Positions 1 through 10,375 of a stretch of 64,000 nt of DNA are shown piece after piece. Within the stretch, counting starts at the first letter, position 1. Each line of letters starts with the position of its first letter. Source of the stretch: Phanerochaete sordida (Eukaryota > Basidiomycota > Agaricomycetes > Polyporales > Phanerochaetaceae); contig BPQB01000053.1 in assembly GCA_019973155.2 (NCBI GenBank), forward strand, positions 62,001 through 126,000. The letters are read 5' to 3'. A program made the position numbers and the translations under genes. The notes beneath the pieces were generated by a model, which was not told where the DNA came from, did not search any database, and was given only the letters and a program-made list of their open reading frames with translations.

Positions 1-419
1 ATCTTGAATGTGTATCGTCGGCTGAGTGATGTTGCCTCGTATCGTGTTGCTTGTAGCCCGGCGCTGGAACGAGTTCTGTAAATCGACTGTTGAGTCTGCG
101 AAATATACGTGTCTGAGAAGTTGTCCGAGTATCTCCCGCACGAACGTTCCTGCCCGAGCCTTACCGCATATAGACATCCCGCCGGCCCCGCATGCAGTCT
201 GCGAGCTTACACACGCACCCACAAGGATTTCGAACACAGCGACTGCCGCAGCCGTCAGTTGCCCGACGTCGGCGTTACGCCGACACCGATCATACACGCA
301 ATGTCGATGGGAGATTATGCTAAGCTCTAGGTGTCTGTCAGATAAGCTCGTGAGCGACCCCGACAGTGCCGCCGCCGGGACACTCACAATGTACAAGCTG
401 TCTGCGAGCTCGCGCGTGT
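1..419. other. intergenic, no gene seen
   Basis: This stretch lies 3' of the TCP11-like gene. Short open frames occur on both strands, but none shows a recognisable domain or splice-supported extension. I see no RNA gene and no repeat here. Confidence 0.5.
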
Positions 420-2421
420 CTACGGCTGCGCAAAGAGGTCTGCCCACACAAGCTCGGTCCACGCGATGCACTTCCGCAGCCTCAGCACCGCGTCCGAGAC
501 CGCGTCGGCGAGCACGGGGTGCTCGAAGCCCTTCACGCTCAGCGTCTCGCGTGCAAACTCGAGCTGGCGGTGCACGCCCTCGTTCTTGTCGAGCACGAGC
601 TTCGGCTTGCGCCCCTTGGCCCCGGGCGGCACGCGCCCCGCGTGCATCTCCGGCGCCGCCTGCGGCCGCACGGGCGCGTGCGAAATGAGGTGGGTCGCGA
701 TGGCATCGACGAGGCGTTTCTGCAGGAGCTGGAAGACGGGGTCGCCGGGCTTGAGCGTGCGGTCGACGGCCTCACGGAGGCGCGCCTCCGCGCTCTTCGT
801 GTCCGCGCCGTTCTTGTCTGTGCCGTTCGCATGCAGCGTGCAGCCGTGTGCCTGGCTGATGCGCACGACCTCGTCCGCGAGGTTCACGAGCTTGAGGCCG
901 TCTGCGGCGGGCTCGCTGTCGACCTCGCCGCGAAGGAGCGCCCAGACGCGGCGCATGAAGCTGTGCTCGGAGTACGCGTCTTCGCCCGCGTCGAGCTTGC
1001 GCTTCAGCGGCGTCGTCGGGATGCGTACGAGCGCGCGCAGCGCCGCGGCGATCACTAAAGCCTGTAGGTGGTTCTGAATATAGAAAAGCGCGGGCGTCGT
1101 GAAGAGCAGAGGCGGCGGAAGGGAATTAGGAGGAACTGGCGAGGTATCTGCTGATGGCTCCGGCTCCAGCGAGCCTGTGGGGGACATATGGACTGTGACG
1201 GCAGGGAGGTTACAGGACACGGCCTCGTTTGTGCCTAGGGCGGTCATGACACGTCGTATGAATCTTCTATGGGGCAAGTCGGTGATCGTTGCATCGCTTT
1301 CCGGGTAGCCGCTCTCCTCGAGCCAGTGTCTCCACCTGTCGCGCAGCACCTCCGGACGCCACATTTGCAGGACGAGCTCGCGCTCCCGGCTTGCCGCCTC
1401 CGTGGTGATTACGTCGCGAAGCTGTTGTTCGCTCATAGTCCCCAAGACAAACTGCGATAAGTCGTCTTTCATTTCTTCGGCGAGCTTCAACATGGAGCGT
1501 ATCGCGTCCACGATGGTCTGCGGGAGAGCGCTATCTGAAGGATCTTGCAAGGTTCGCACGAGTGCATCCAGTTGCCCATCTCGTGAGGGAGCACAGCGTT
1601 GTTTGAGGCTCTGCAGGACTTCTCGGAGATGAATTGATGCAGATCGTAGGGGAGCAGACGTCGGCGACAGAGGTGAAGATAGGGTCACAAGGACTGGGTG
1701 GCTCTTGGGTAGCAAAGGCGAAAGTGCCAGGTGTAGATCTTCATATAACCGTTTCAGTCGAGTTAGTTGCACCGGGGGTGACGGGTTCGACAGGGATTGT
1801 AGGGCCTGGTATCATGTATCAACAAGCCAGCGGAGTTTTGCAAGACAGATGCAACTCACCTCATCCCAAAATGCCCGATGTACTAGATCCTCGACTCGCT
1901 CGTGGAGCACGGATGGAGCTTGGCGATCGGCGTGCGGCTTTGACAATGTGGACAACAGACTTTTGCCAGGTGGAAGCACGGTATCAGGCTCAGTCGCTAG
2001 TAGATGGAGGTAGTATGCCTGATTGAGGATGCCATATAACTCCATCGGCAGCGCAGTTGGGGTCGCAAACGAGAACGGTAGTCGAGGAGTCGACTGGCCT
2101 GGATGCGCTGTCAGCCTAGGTGTCGCAGAGTTCGGAGATGTCTGTGATACATGTTCATTATTGCGAAAAAGATGGACATTGCTGTCATGTCCGCGCACGC
2201 ACCTGCAGCAGCTCTGCCAGTATTATCTCCTCGTCCGGCGTCGGCGCCCATATCTCCTGTTCGCGCAGTATACGCAGCTTGTGCTCTAGGCTTTCTAAGA
2301 ACGCGGTGTTTCCCGTCTTCCGCTCCTTCAACGCCTGGAGGGTCGCGATGGCATCTGTCAAAGCAGGATGCCTAGGATGTTCCTGCAGTTTTTGCTGTAG
2401 CCTGTGAATTAGAGCGTCCAT
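420..2421 (-). CDS. TCP11/Sok1-like protein
   Basis: Three exons join in phase 0: 2421-2203, 2141-1860 and 1805-420, giving 628 aa. Introns are 61 and 54 nt with GT..AG ends. The start is the ATG at 2421. The long last exon reads as the T-complex protein 11 domain: a central LPHRRFIRRVMTALG segment (about residue 295) and a helical C-terminal half ending in an ELVWADLFAQP tail. In fungi this family includes Sok1, a suppressor of protein kinase A defects; in mammals TCP11 acts in cAMP/PKA-linked sperm function. The molecular activity is unknown for the family. The N-terminal 75 residues are a predicted amphipathic helical segment, possibly coiled coil. The gene is divergent from the DUF262 gene, with a 259-bp shared promoter. 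Family call is by motif memory, not by search. Confidence 0.7.
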
Positions 2422-2680
2422 TCTGAGACGAGTTTTCAGCGAGAACCGAGAGGGGATCCTGCGACTTACCTTCCGAGCGCATATATACGAATAAAATAGA
2501 TGGGGAAGGTGCTGGGAGAGTCGAGAGTCGTTGGGACGGAGATGAAGTCATCAGTCAGCACCAGCCACGTTTCCTGGCTCAACTCCCCGATCGCGACAGG
2601 CGCTTGCTCCAGACGCGACCGTGACCGCGTCCCCCACCACCCGCTCTTTCTCCGTCTCGCTGCCCCCAGAGATCGACCTC
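2422..2680. promoter_or_regulatory. shared divergent promoter region
   Basis: This 259-bp interval separates the outward-facing TCP11-like and DUF262 genes and must contain both promoters. It includes an AT-rich patch (around 2480-2500, with TATATA) but no binding site I can name with confidence. Confidence 0.4.
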
Positions 2681-4342
2681 ATGGCCAACCCAATTGACTC
2701 AGAATACGTCAAGGAGGAGGCTGAAGAGGTCGATCAGCTGCTCTCGGACATTCCAGACATCCCCGATTGCCTACCAGAGCTCGGCGCGGAAGCTTTCGAG
2801 GCATGCACTCCGCTAAAGCTGTATTCGAGGGTCTCGAGAGGTAAGATAGACCTCAATCCCCCTTACCAGAGAGGTGCGTGATGTGTGCATTTCTCCTGGT
2901 AGCTTGCTAACCGTTCATGCAGATCCAGTATGGCCAGAGGCTAAGCAAATGAAGCTCATCGACTCTGTGTTCAGGAACTACCCCATTCCAAATATCCTTT
3001 TTGCGGAAGAAACAAGGGAGGGGACGACCGTCAAGCGCTGTATTGACGGGAAGCAGAGGCTAACAAGTGTCCTCAACTTCATGAACGGACGAGTGCGTTC
3101 ACCGATACATGCCCAAGCTGTCAGGCTCCTTATGCCCCCACTCATCTAGATTCCTTGTGAGTTCTTCTCAAGTGCGAGCGATTGTCTCTATAACAATATA
3201 GACGAATCCAGTCAAGCACCCTTTGACCAAGCAAAGTCTATGGTACACGGCACCGCCGTCGCCATCGGGGGAGTCCAGTTCCTCGAAGAAATGTATCCTA
3301 CTCCCGCCCCGTCTCAAGGCAAAATTCGACAAGGCCCAGCTTTTGTGCAGTATGTGCCTTCCGTAGTTTACTGCTGCCTGCTTTTGATCTTATTTGCACC
3401 AGTCACCTACAGAGGAATTACGGAAGGTCAAGAACGGGAGATGTTCCAGCGCATTCAACTCGGCATGCCTCTGGGAACTGCTGGTCAGTAACATCTCTCT
3501 CATCCGTTTCAACGTCTCACCATCAATTTGATAGAAAAGCTCCAGGCAATTCAATCGCCACGTTCAGACTGGGTATGCTCGCTCATACCCAAGTACCTCT
3601 CCCGAGACCGCACGAGCCTCGTGAGCAAGATCCAGCTTGACTGCACACGCGCGAAGGACTTCCTCGGCGTCGCGCAGCTCGCGTACTGCTGCGAGAACCT
3701 GCCGGACGTGCGGCTCTCGCTGGGCTCGGGCCTCGAGGCATGGCTCAAGCAGCAAGACGCGCCGCGCAAAGACTTTGCACGCGGCATCGCGTCCGTGCTG
3801 AGCACGATGACCACGCTTGCGTGCACGCCCGCGCTCAACGCCGCGTTCACCGAGGTCAAAGAGCGCGTCTCGCCCGTCGAGTTCATCTTCATCGGTACGC
3901 CGCCCGTCATTCACAGGCACTACACACTCACGCGACAGCAGGCGTGCTCATCTACGTCGCGCCCCACGCGCCCCACGCGGCGCTCGCCGCGCAGCTGCTC
4001 GAGATGCGCCGCGAGGTGCGCGCTGCGCACACGGACGTGCGCACGAACAACAAGGTCGTGCGCAGCCTCTGGGAGTTTGTCGCGCGCGCCGCGGACGAGC
4101 TCAACGCGGAGACGCGCATCGTGGTCCCGCCCCCGAAGGAGAGTAAGGCCAGGCAGCCGCGCGGCAAGAAGCGCAAGGTGTCTCCGCCTGCGGACCAGGT
4201 GAAGGCTGATGAGGAAGCAGATGCAGAGGTCGACGACGACGGGGCTGAGGACGAGGACGAGGAGGAAGTCGACGAGCTCGTGGACGAAGATGTGGGACCC
4301 AGGGCAAAGCGACGGCGGACTAGCATCAAGCTCGAAGAGTAA
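2681..4342 (+). CDS. DUF262 domain protein
   Basis: Seven exons: 2681-2873, 2923-3092, 3150-3156, 3212-3349, 3403-3483, 3535-3894 and 3942-4342, giving 449 aa. The ATG at 2681 is the first in frame; upstream GTG starts were rejected. The N-terminal half is DUF262 (GmrS/ParB-like fold): NPPYQR at about residue 64, then CIDGKQRLTSVLNFM, the family's DGxQR signature, FMNGRIPF and a WYT segment, and later EREMFQRIQLGMPL. In bacteria DUF262 proteins are restriction-like nucleases (GmrSD); the role of fungal members is not established. The C-terminus is strongly acidic with basic patches (RGKKRK, RAKRRR) that look like nuclear localisation signals, so a nuclear, nucleic-acid-related role is inferred. 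The 7-nt exon 3 is needed to keep the IPF motif and reading frame. Exon 7 has a CAGCAG tandem acceptor that could add one Ala. Confidence 0.8.
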
Positions 4343-4414
4343 GTGGACGGACGCCCAATATTTCGGTGAATATATGCGCGATATTAGAGCTGTAAATACC
4401 GTGTCCTCCGTAAT

Positions 4415-5755
4415 TCATACCAACTTCGCCCGCGCAGTGTACCACACGCCTGCCTTGTCCGTGATCGCGCGCGCGTACTTGAGCAGCAGCCTGTCGCGCT
4501 CTTTGTTGTCGACGACGATGTCCGCGAGGAACGGTGTGATCTCGTCCGCCTTCCAGCGCGGGCGCGTGAGGAAGAGATCTGCGAAGCGGCTCGCAGGGTC
4601 GGCCGGCAGCTCGGACGCGGGGAAGTACGAGATGAGCGGGGCCTGCGTGAAGGGCGCGGGGTTCGCGAGGAAGTTGCCTAGGAGGAGCTTCAGGTCGACT
4701 GCGGACGCGAAGGTGTCGCCCACTGCGGTGCGCCACTTCGTGAGGAAGTCGGATTCGGGTATTGGATCGTCCTGGCAGGGGGCTCAGATCTCATATGAGC
4801 CTAGATGTATGACCTACGTACTCTGTATGCCTTCAAAATACCCAACCCAACCTCCTTCACCGTCGCGTCCACGTCCATCTTCCACCGGCCGCCTCTAAGC
4901 TCGCCAAACCAGACCATGACCTGCCGCGCCACATCTCTCCTGACTTCATGTTCGTGCTCGAGCACCGAGACAAGCTCTTCCTCTGGCGCAGACTCATGTG
5001 AGAACGAGTTCGCGATGAGCGCTGTCAGGAGGAACTCGAGAATAGCGGTCAGGTATGATCTTGCTAGAGGTCGAAGCTCGCCTGGCGCAGAGGTCAGAAG
5101 GTACGAACGTCTTCGACGATGACACGCGACATACCATTTAGCAGCAATATCCGGCGTTCCCGGAGACCTCTTGCAAGCTCGAGGTCGCTGGCCTGCAGCA
5201 TATCCCGCGCGTCTTCATACGTAAACCTGCGTCGCTTGCTCTTCGTGCAAGTTATGGACTCGAGCTCGTGGCACTAGGCAAGCCGAACTCACCGCTCTCC
5301 CTTCCTCCTCCTCCATATCCACATCTTCATCCTCCTCGTGGCCCTCGTCGTACTCCCGCCCGCGTAGCATCCCCGTGAGCCGCTGCAGCCGGGGTAGCGT
5401 CGGCACGACCTCGAGCACCTCGTGTATCGTGTCGCGGATCACGATGTCCTCGCCCGCATCTTCTAAGACATCCAATGGCGAAGTTACGACAAGGACAGAG
5501 TTGGAGAGTACGACGGAGCGGACGGTGTACGTCTTCTCGCGCGTGCAAAGGACGGCGTCTTCGTTCTGCGTACCCTTGATCACAAGGCTGGGTCAACGAT
5601 GAGTTCGCTGCTAGAGAAAGCTGTCCGGTGGTAACATACCTGGCGTTGCTGTCTGATTCTATGATCTTAAGGAGTTCCGGAGGAAGCTCGAGAAGCCTGT
5701 ACGACCCTGTGTCTACCCCTGGGCTCGAGGTGAACTTGAGGTTCAATTCAGACAT
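4415..5755 (-). CDS. DCC1: sister chromatid cohesion protein Dcc1
   Basis: Five exons: 5755-5640, 5587-5293, 5234-5135, 5081-4822 and 4771-4415, giving 375 aa, close to the roughly 390 aa of human DSCC1. Dcc1 joins Ctf8 and Ctf18-RFC, the clamp loader that acts on PCNA at replication forks in cohesion establishment. The sequence shows the family order: an N-terminal YRLLELPPEL and LVIKGTQNEDAVLCT beta region, the FTYEDARDMLQASDLEL helix, a GELRPLARSYLTAILEFLLTAL-type middle segment, and the C-terminal winged-helix region ending FLTRPRWKADEITPF and YTARAKLV. The exon 2-3 junction uses a GCAAG acceptor that restores RRRFTYED. The 3' end converges on the DUF262 gene, only 72 bp apart. Confidence 0.85.
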
Positions 5756-6042
5756 CTGAGGGGTTTTGGGACGCGTCTTCAGAAGACAGGGAAGGTTTGA
5801 AAGGGATAGATGTACAAGAGGAGTATAAGGATACGCGTTTTCTGAGTGAAAGACGGATGTCGAGGTGGAGGTCGTAAAGGGAGTACAGCTCGCGAGCGGC
5901 AAGCGCCACAAAGCTCGTGCCTGATCCCGCGGTATGATGGCCTCGGATAGAAAAGTGGTTAGATTTATTCTTGCTAATATACGTAGATAGCACGAGGTAG
6001 ATGTATAGCGAATAGTATTATTATATGTAGTATGAGCAGGTG

Positions 6043-7189
6043 TATTAAGGCGCATGTTGGTTTCCCCCGCAAGCCCGAGGGCCCACGGGGTACTCGTCCC
6101 GGGGACCACGAAGAGGTCTGCGCCAGGACAGCTCCGAAGAGCCGTCCTCCCCCGGGGCACTCACCTTTTGCCCGTGTGTCGCCCTGTGAAAGGTAAGGTG
6201 AATGGATGATAAGAAGAAAAAGCAGTGCTTGCAAAGACACGGGCCCCGAGGTCCCCGAAAGATACCTCGGCGTGAGCACCAGGGCGCACAGAGCGCCACC
6301 GGTGAGCTCAAACAGCTGGCCCAGGTCCAGGGCTACCGAAGGATTCCCCGCCGGGAGCGCCAGAGGCGCTCAACCGTTGACCCATGAGTCTCCGCAAGCA
6401 CGCCAAACACCCCGCCCAAGTCCAGGGCCCGCCGGGCGAACCTCGGGGCGGGTGGTCCTGCAGGGAGCAGCCGTCGGCACGCACAAGGCGCAGCCTATGG
6501 CGGGGCTCGACCACCGACTTGGGCGGGGCGTTGCGAGCACGGCTGGAGCCGCGCTCGGGGGCCGTGTACAAGCCACAGCCCAGCCCTCGAGAGAGTCGAG
6601 AGTAGGACGCGCGTTGAGCGCGCCCGCGCTCACGGCGGCGCCGACGACTCGAGGCTCGGGTGAGCAAGCCTCCCGGGAGCGCCTGGGCGAGCAAGCCGCC
6701 GCAGGTGATGCTCGACCGCAGAGCCGTCGGGCGCCGTGAGCGCGCCACCACGGTTGCCGCTGCAGGTCGCCGCCGCACAAAGGCGGCGTCGGGAGCGCCT
6801 GACGGCGTGCTCAACCTCCTGACCGTGGACGACAAGCGCGGCGGTAGCGAGGAGTATAGCGTCGCTGTACTGTGTGACGAGCGGCGAGGTCAGTGAAGGG
6901 CGGGCGGCGAGGAACAGAGCGTGCTCACCACGGGCTATGGTCGTCGGAGCTGAAGTCGCTGTTGGTGTCGGCCGTGTTCTGTGTGTGGGCTCAGCTCGCG
7001 CCGTCGTCGTGGAGAACGATGACGAGCTCACCAGAGTCGGTGTGGGGCGTGAGTCGAGAGGCGACCGAAGTCTGGGGCTTGACTGAGAAACCCCTGGGGT
7101 ATTTATACTCTCGGACGGGTGGACGACGCGTCGAAGGCCTCACGTGCAACCAGTAAACAAGCGCGCACGTGAGCACGCGTTGTTTGGCC
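6043..7189 (-). repeat. left inverted arm
   Basis: This arm matches the right arm in reverse complement over nearly its whole length, by eye with many substitutions. It carries roughly 90 extra bases (about 6240-6325) that the right arm lacks. Reading outward from the spacer it has a TATA box, a CAGACTTCGGTC block, and two GT..AG blocks also present in the other arm. The ATG found at the first junction in the right arm is CTG here. Open frames of 130-175 codons exist in several frames, probably because of high GC. Confidence 0.7.
7100..7107 (-). promoter_or_regulatory. TATA box of left arm
   Basis: TATAAATA followed by CCCC on the minus strand, pointing away from the centre of the element. 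The same TATAAATACCCCAGG string occurs in the right arm, so the motif predates the divergence of the two arms. Confidence 0.55.
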
Positions 7190-7695
7190 GCCACGGCGAG
7201 GCCGACGCCTCCGCCTGTGGAGCACCGGCGACGGCCCTCAGGCCTCAGGCCCGGCCGGCGAGTCACTGCGCCTTCGCCGCCGTCGCGCCGCAGCGGGGTC
7301 GAGCCTCTCTACTACTAGGCTTCGAGACTGTGGCGGCGCGGGCTCCCTCGAGCGCGCTATCTGATTTCGATCCACTTTGCTGCACCAGGAGACATCAGCA
7401 ACCTCTGCAGCCAGGAATTAAAGCGATGACTTGTCAGTGGCAGATGCGCGCCGTAATTTCTCAGAGGCAGCAGGTGGTCGTGGTGGTCAAGCGGGAACCG
7501 CGACAGATGCCTATTTGGGACGAGCGGCGCCAAGCGCCAGCCGCCGTGCCGCGCTTTGGCGGCTTCCCTTGCCACCACCGCGACCGCTGCACCGGCAGCC
7601 AGCGCGGCGCACGGAGGTCGAGGCTCTAGAGGGCCGCCGCCCTCCGACGCTCCGGCGGCCTGTGGCGGCGTGAGCCGGCGCAGCCCTCCGGCCGT

Positions 7696-8750
7696 GGCCA
7701 AACAACGCGCCCCAAACAGCGCCAAACATGGACGCGTCGAGAGGCCGTCCAAGGGTATAAATACCCCAGGTGCGCCGCCTTCAAGCCTCAGACTTCGGTC
7801 ACCCACCACTCGAACTCCTCAGCTCTCTCCTCTGAAGCCAATGGTGAGCTCGCTGTTGCTCTCGACGTCGCCGACGTCCGCCTCACTATGCTCTCCAGTG
7901 ATAGTACCCGGCAGCGACTTCAGCGCCGACGCCATAGCCCGTGGTGAGCACGCTCTGTTCCTCGCTGTCCGCCCTTCGCTGACCATGCCGCTCGCTACAC
8001 AGTACAGCGACGCAACACTCTTCGCTACCGCCGCGCTTGTCGTCCACGGTCAGGAGGTTGAGCACGCCGTCAGGCGCTCCCGACGCCGCCTTTGTGCGGC
8101 GGTGACCTGCAGCGGCAACCGTAGTGGCGCGCTCGCGGCGCCCGATGGCTCTGCGGTTGAGCACCACCTGCGGCGGCATGTCCGCCCAGGCGCTCCCGGG
8201 AGGCTTGCTCACCCGAGCCTCGAGTCGTCGGCGCCGCCGTGGGCGCGGGCGCGCTCATCGCGCGTCCTACTCTCGACTCTCTCGAGGGCTGGGCTGTGGC
8301 TTGTACACGGCCCCCGAGCGCGGCTCCGGCCGTGCTCGCAACGTCCCGCCCAAGTCGGTGGTCGAGCCCCGCCATAGGCTGTGCCGCTGTGCGCGCCGAC
8401 GGCTGCTCCCTGCAGGACCACCCGCCCCGAGGTTCGCCCGGCGGGCCCTGGACTTGGGCGGGATGTTTGGCGTGCTTGCGGAGACTCGTGGGTCAGCGGT
8501 TGAGCGCCTCTGGTGCTCCCGGCGGGGAATCCTTCGGTAGCCCTGGGCCTCGGTTTTCGCAAGCACTGCTACTTTTCTCTCTCTTATCCATTCACCTAAC
8601 CTTTTACAGGGCGACGCACGGGCAAAAGGTGGGTGCCCCGGGGGAGGGCGGCTCTTCGGAGCTGTCCTGGCGCAGACCTCTTCGTGGTCCCCGGGACGAG
8701 TACCTCGTGGGCCTCAGGGCTTGCGGGGGAAACCAACATGCGCCTTAATA
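7696..8750 (+). repeat. right inverted arm
   Basis: Inverted copy of the left arm. After the TATA box it has a candidate leader with an ATG at 7841 directly followed by GTGAGC, then a GT..AG block ending CTTCAG, a short segment ending CCCGTG, and a second GT..AG block ending ACACAG before TACAGCGACGC. The same order is kept in the left arm, which argues that a spliced transcription unit was duplicated, although I cannot assign a protein to it. Confidence 0.65.
7756..7763 (+). promoter_or_regulatory. TATA box of right arm
   Basis: TATAAATA followed by CCCCAGG, oriented outward toward the right end. It is about 85 bp upstream of the candidate ATG at 7841, a normal fungal spacing. Confidence 0.55.
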
Positions 8751-9112
8751 TGTCTGTCAAATTCTGTCCAAGTTGTAACACTACATTTGAATGAGAATGA
8801 ATGTTTACCTTAGAGAAAGAGTGCTGTACTGTATATGACGCGACGGGGCTTGGCACATGATGGTGAATATTGCTCTGTCTTATCGTGGCCTCTCTTAGAA
8901 GGGTCAAAGGCGTTGCTGTCCGATAGCCATGTGTCTTCAGCGCGCTCGCGGCGCATACACCGCGTACTGGCCAGTGCCAGGACTGATCGATGATCGCTCA
9001 CGACGGCGACCACAAAGACCGTACATGTGTAGTAAGTGTCCTCAAATTACAGCGGCCACCATTCGAAACAAATAGTGTATGATAGATCCAACAGGGTGAG
9101 CCCTAGGAGAGC
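8751..9112. other. intergenic, no gene seen
   Basis: This lies between the right end of the inverted-repeat element and the BOS1 stop codon. It presumably includes the BOS1 3' UTR. No conserved reading frame or RNA gene is apparent. Confidence 0.5.
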
Positions 9113-10132
9113 TCAGCCTAAGTATTTCCAGATCAAGAAGAAACAGACAAATGTGAAGATAGCTCCGACAATGAAGATGTACATGTCTTGGGTACTGTCG
9201 AGTAGTGCATGCATTAGTATGGCATATAGCGACGCTTGGGAAAAGACGAACGCACCTGCGCCGCTCTATCCAGCCAATGACGTTTCGGCTCAGTCCCAGC
9301 GTGTTCGCCGCGTCCAGCACGCGCTTCTTGGCGCCCTTCATGATGTCCTTTTGCTCCCTCAGGTCGCCAAGGACTGCCTGCCCTCGCGCAATGAACTCGT
9401 CGAGTTGTGAGCCGGTGTTGTTGATGAAGTCGTGTTCCCGCAGCGCATGGTCCTCGCGCAGACTGGACATGGGCAATGGTTCTGGACCTCGGAAGGGTGA
9501 TTCTGACACGGTATTTGTAGGCTGTTGGGTGGACAGAAATCGCCGTCGTGAGTCGCCTGGGGCTGGTGATATTGGTACCGCGGACGATGATGAGGACGCG
9601 AAGAGTTCTGAACGAGTTGCTGCCTCTCTCTGCGTACGGAAACCGATAAGGGTCAGGTGTTCGCACTGCTCTCTTTGAAGCGCACCTCGACTTTTATTGC
9701 TTCAAACTGGGAACGCAGGTCCGCGTAATCTGACCTGAACTTCTGGACGCGCCTGGTGAACGAAAGGCGAGCGAGTGCCGAGGCATAGCACGCAGCAACA
9801 CAGGGTTAGCCCAAGGACTTGAAAAGCGAGGCGGATAACGCACATCATGGCCTTCTCCTGCTTCGCCTTGATCATCTCGCGCTTCGCCATAGAGTCGTAG
9901 TCGTCCACGGTGCGCGCCATCGCGGCGAGCGACGCAGATATCTGCCCTGCCAGACGTCAGACCGCGCATTCAACGCCAGCACGGCAGCTGCATCGCTCGC
10001 AGCGCCCACCGCCTCAGGAAGACAAGGATACAGACCTAGCAACGCCGCGGACGTGTCTCCGTTCCGGAGCCGCTCCAAGTCGCTTTGGATCGAGTTTGTC
10101 TGGCGCACGCCGAGAGTATAGAGCGAGTTCAT
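9113..10132 (-). CDS. BOS1: Golgi Qb-SNARE Bos1 (membrin/GOSR2)
   Basis: Five exons: 10132-10036, 9946-9844, 9752-9686, 9629-9256 and 9194-9113, giving 240 aa, the same size as yeast Bos1 (244). Bos1 is the Qb-SNARE of ER-to-Golgi vesicle fusion with Sed5, Bet1 and Sec22. The N-terminus MNSLYTLGVRQ matches the family start, followed by an N-terminal helical domain. The SNARE helix contains VLGDLREQKDIMKGAKK and LDAANTLGLS, with the zero-layer Gln in LREQ. A single C-terminal membrane anchor, MYIFIVGAIFTFVCFFLIW, ends the protein three residues from the stop. The last intron has a TACTAAT branch site. The GOSR2-type tail distinguishes it from Gos1. It is divergent from the methyltransferase gene, with 243 bp between start codons. 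Confidence 0.88.
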
Positions 10133-10375
10133 GGTGCCGGTGTCTTCGAGCTAGGTGTAGGGTATACGAGAGACCGGGGAGGAGGGAAGAGACGTGGTAG
10201 GGAGGAAGGTTGGCTGCGCGTGCATCAGGACATTCCAGAGCGTGCCACCGACGTGTACCGGCCGAGAAAGGGAAGGGGCGCGTCAGGGCGCGTCACGCCG
10301 TCACGAAAGGGCGGGTGGCAGGACGCGCCGCATCTTGCCCCGCGCCTTCATCTCTTCCTTTCGTGCTTGTCTGCG

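Larger units (their letters stand above)
6043..8750. mobile_element. 2.7-kb inverted-repeat (foldback) element
   Basis: The two ends mirror each other. The left end begins TATTAAGGCGCATGTTGG and the right end is its reverse complement, ending CCTTAATA at 8750. Similarity runs inward through the arms to a shared GGCCAAACAACGCG block at about 7176-7189 (left) and 7696-7709 (right), leaving a spacer of about 0.5 kb. The element is more GC-rich than its surroundings. A TA or TG target duplication is possible, but the palindromic TATTAA end makes it ambiguous. I find no transposase, so it could be a non-autonomous DNA transposon, a foldback element, or an inverted duplication of a transcribed segment. 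It sits between the 5' end of DCC1 and the 3' end of BOS1 and interrupts neither gene. Confidence 0.7.

Noticed and set aside
7556..8377. 273-codon open frame in the inverted-repeat element
   Set aside because: It crosses the arm's TATA box and splice-like blocks, has an Arg/Ala/Pro bias expected from GC content, and matches no family I know.
6043..8750. Retrotransposon LTR pair
   Set aside because: The two copies are inverted, not direct, and no reverse transcriptase or integrase lies between them.
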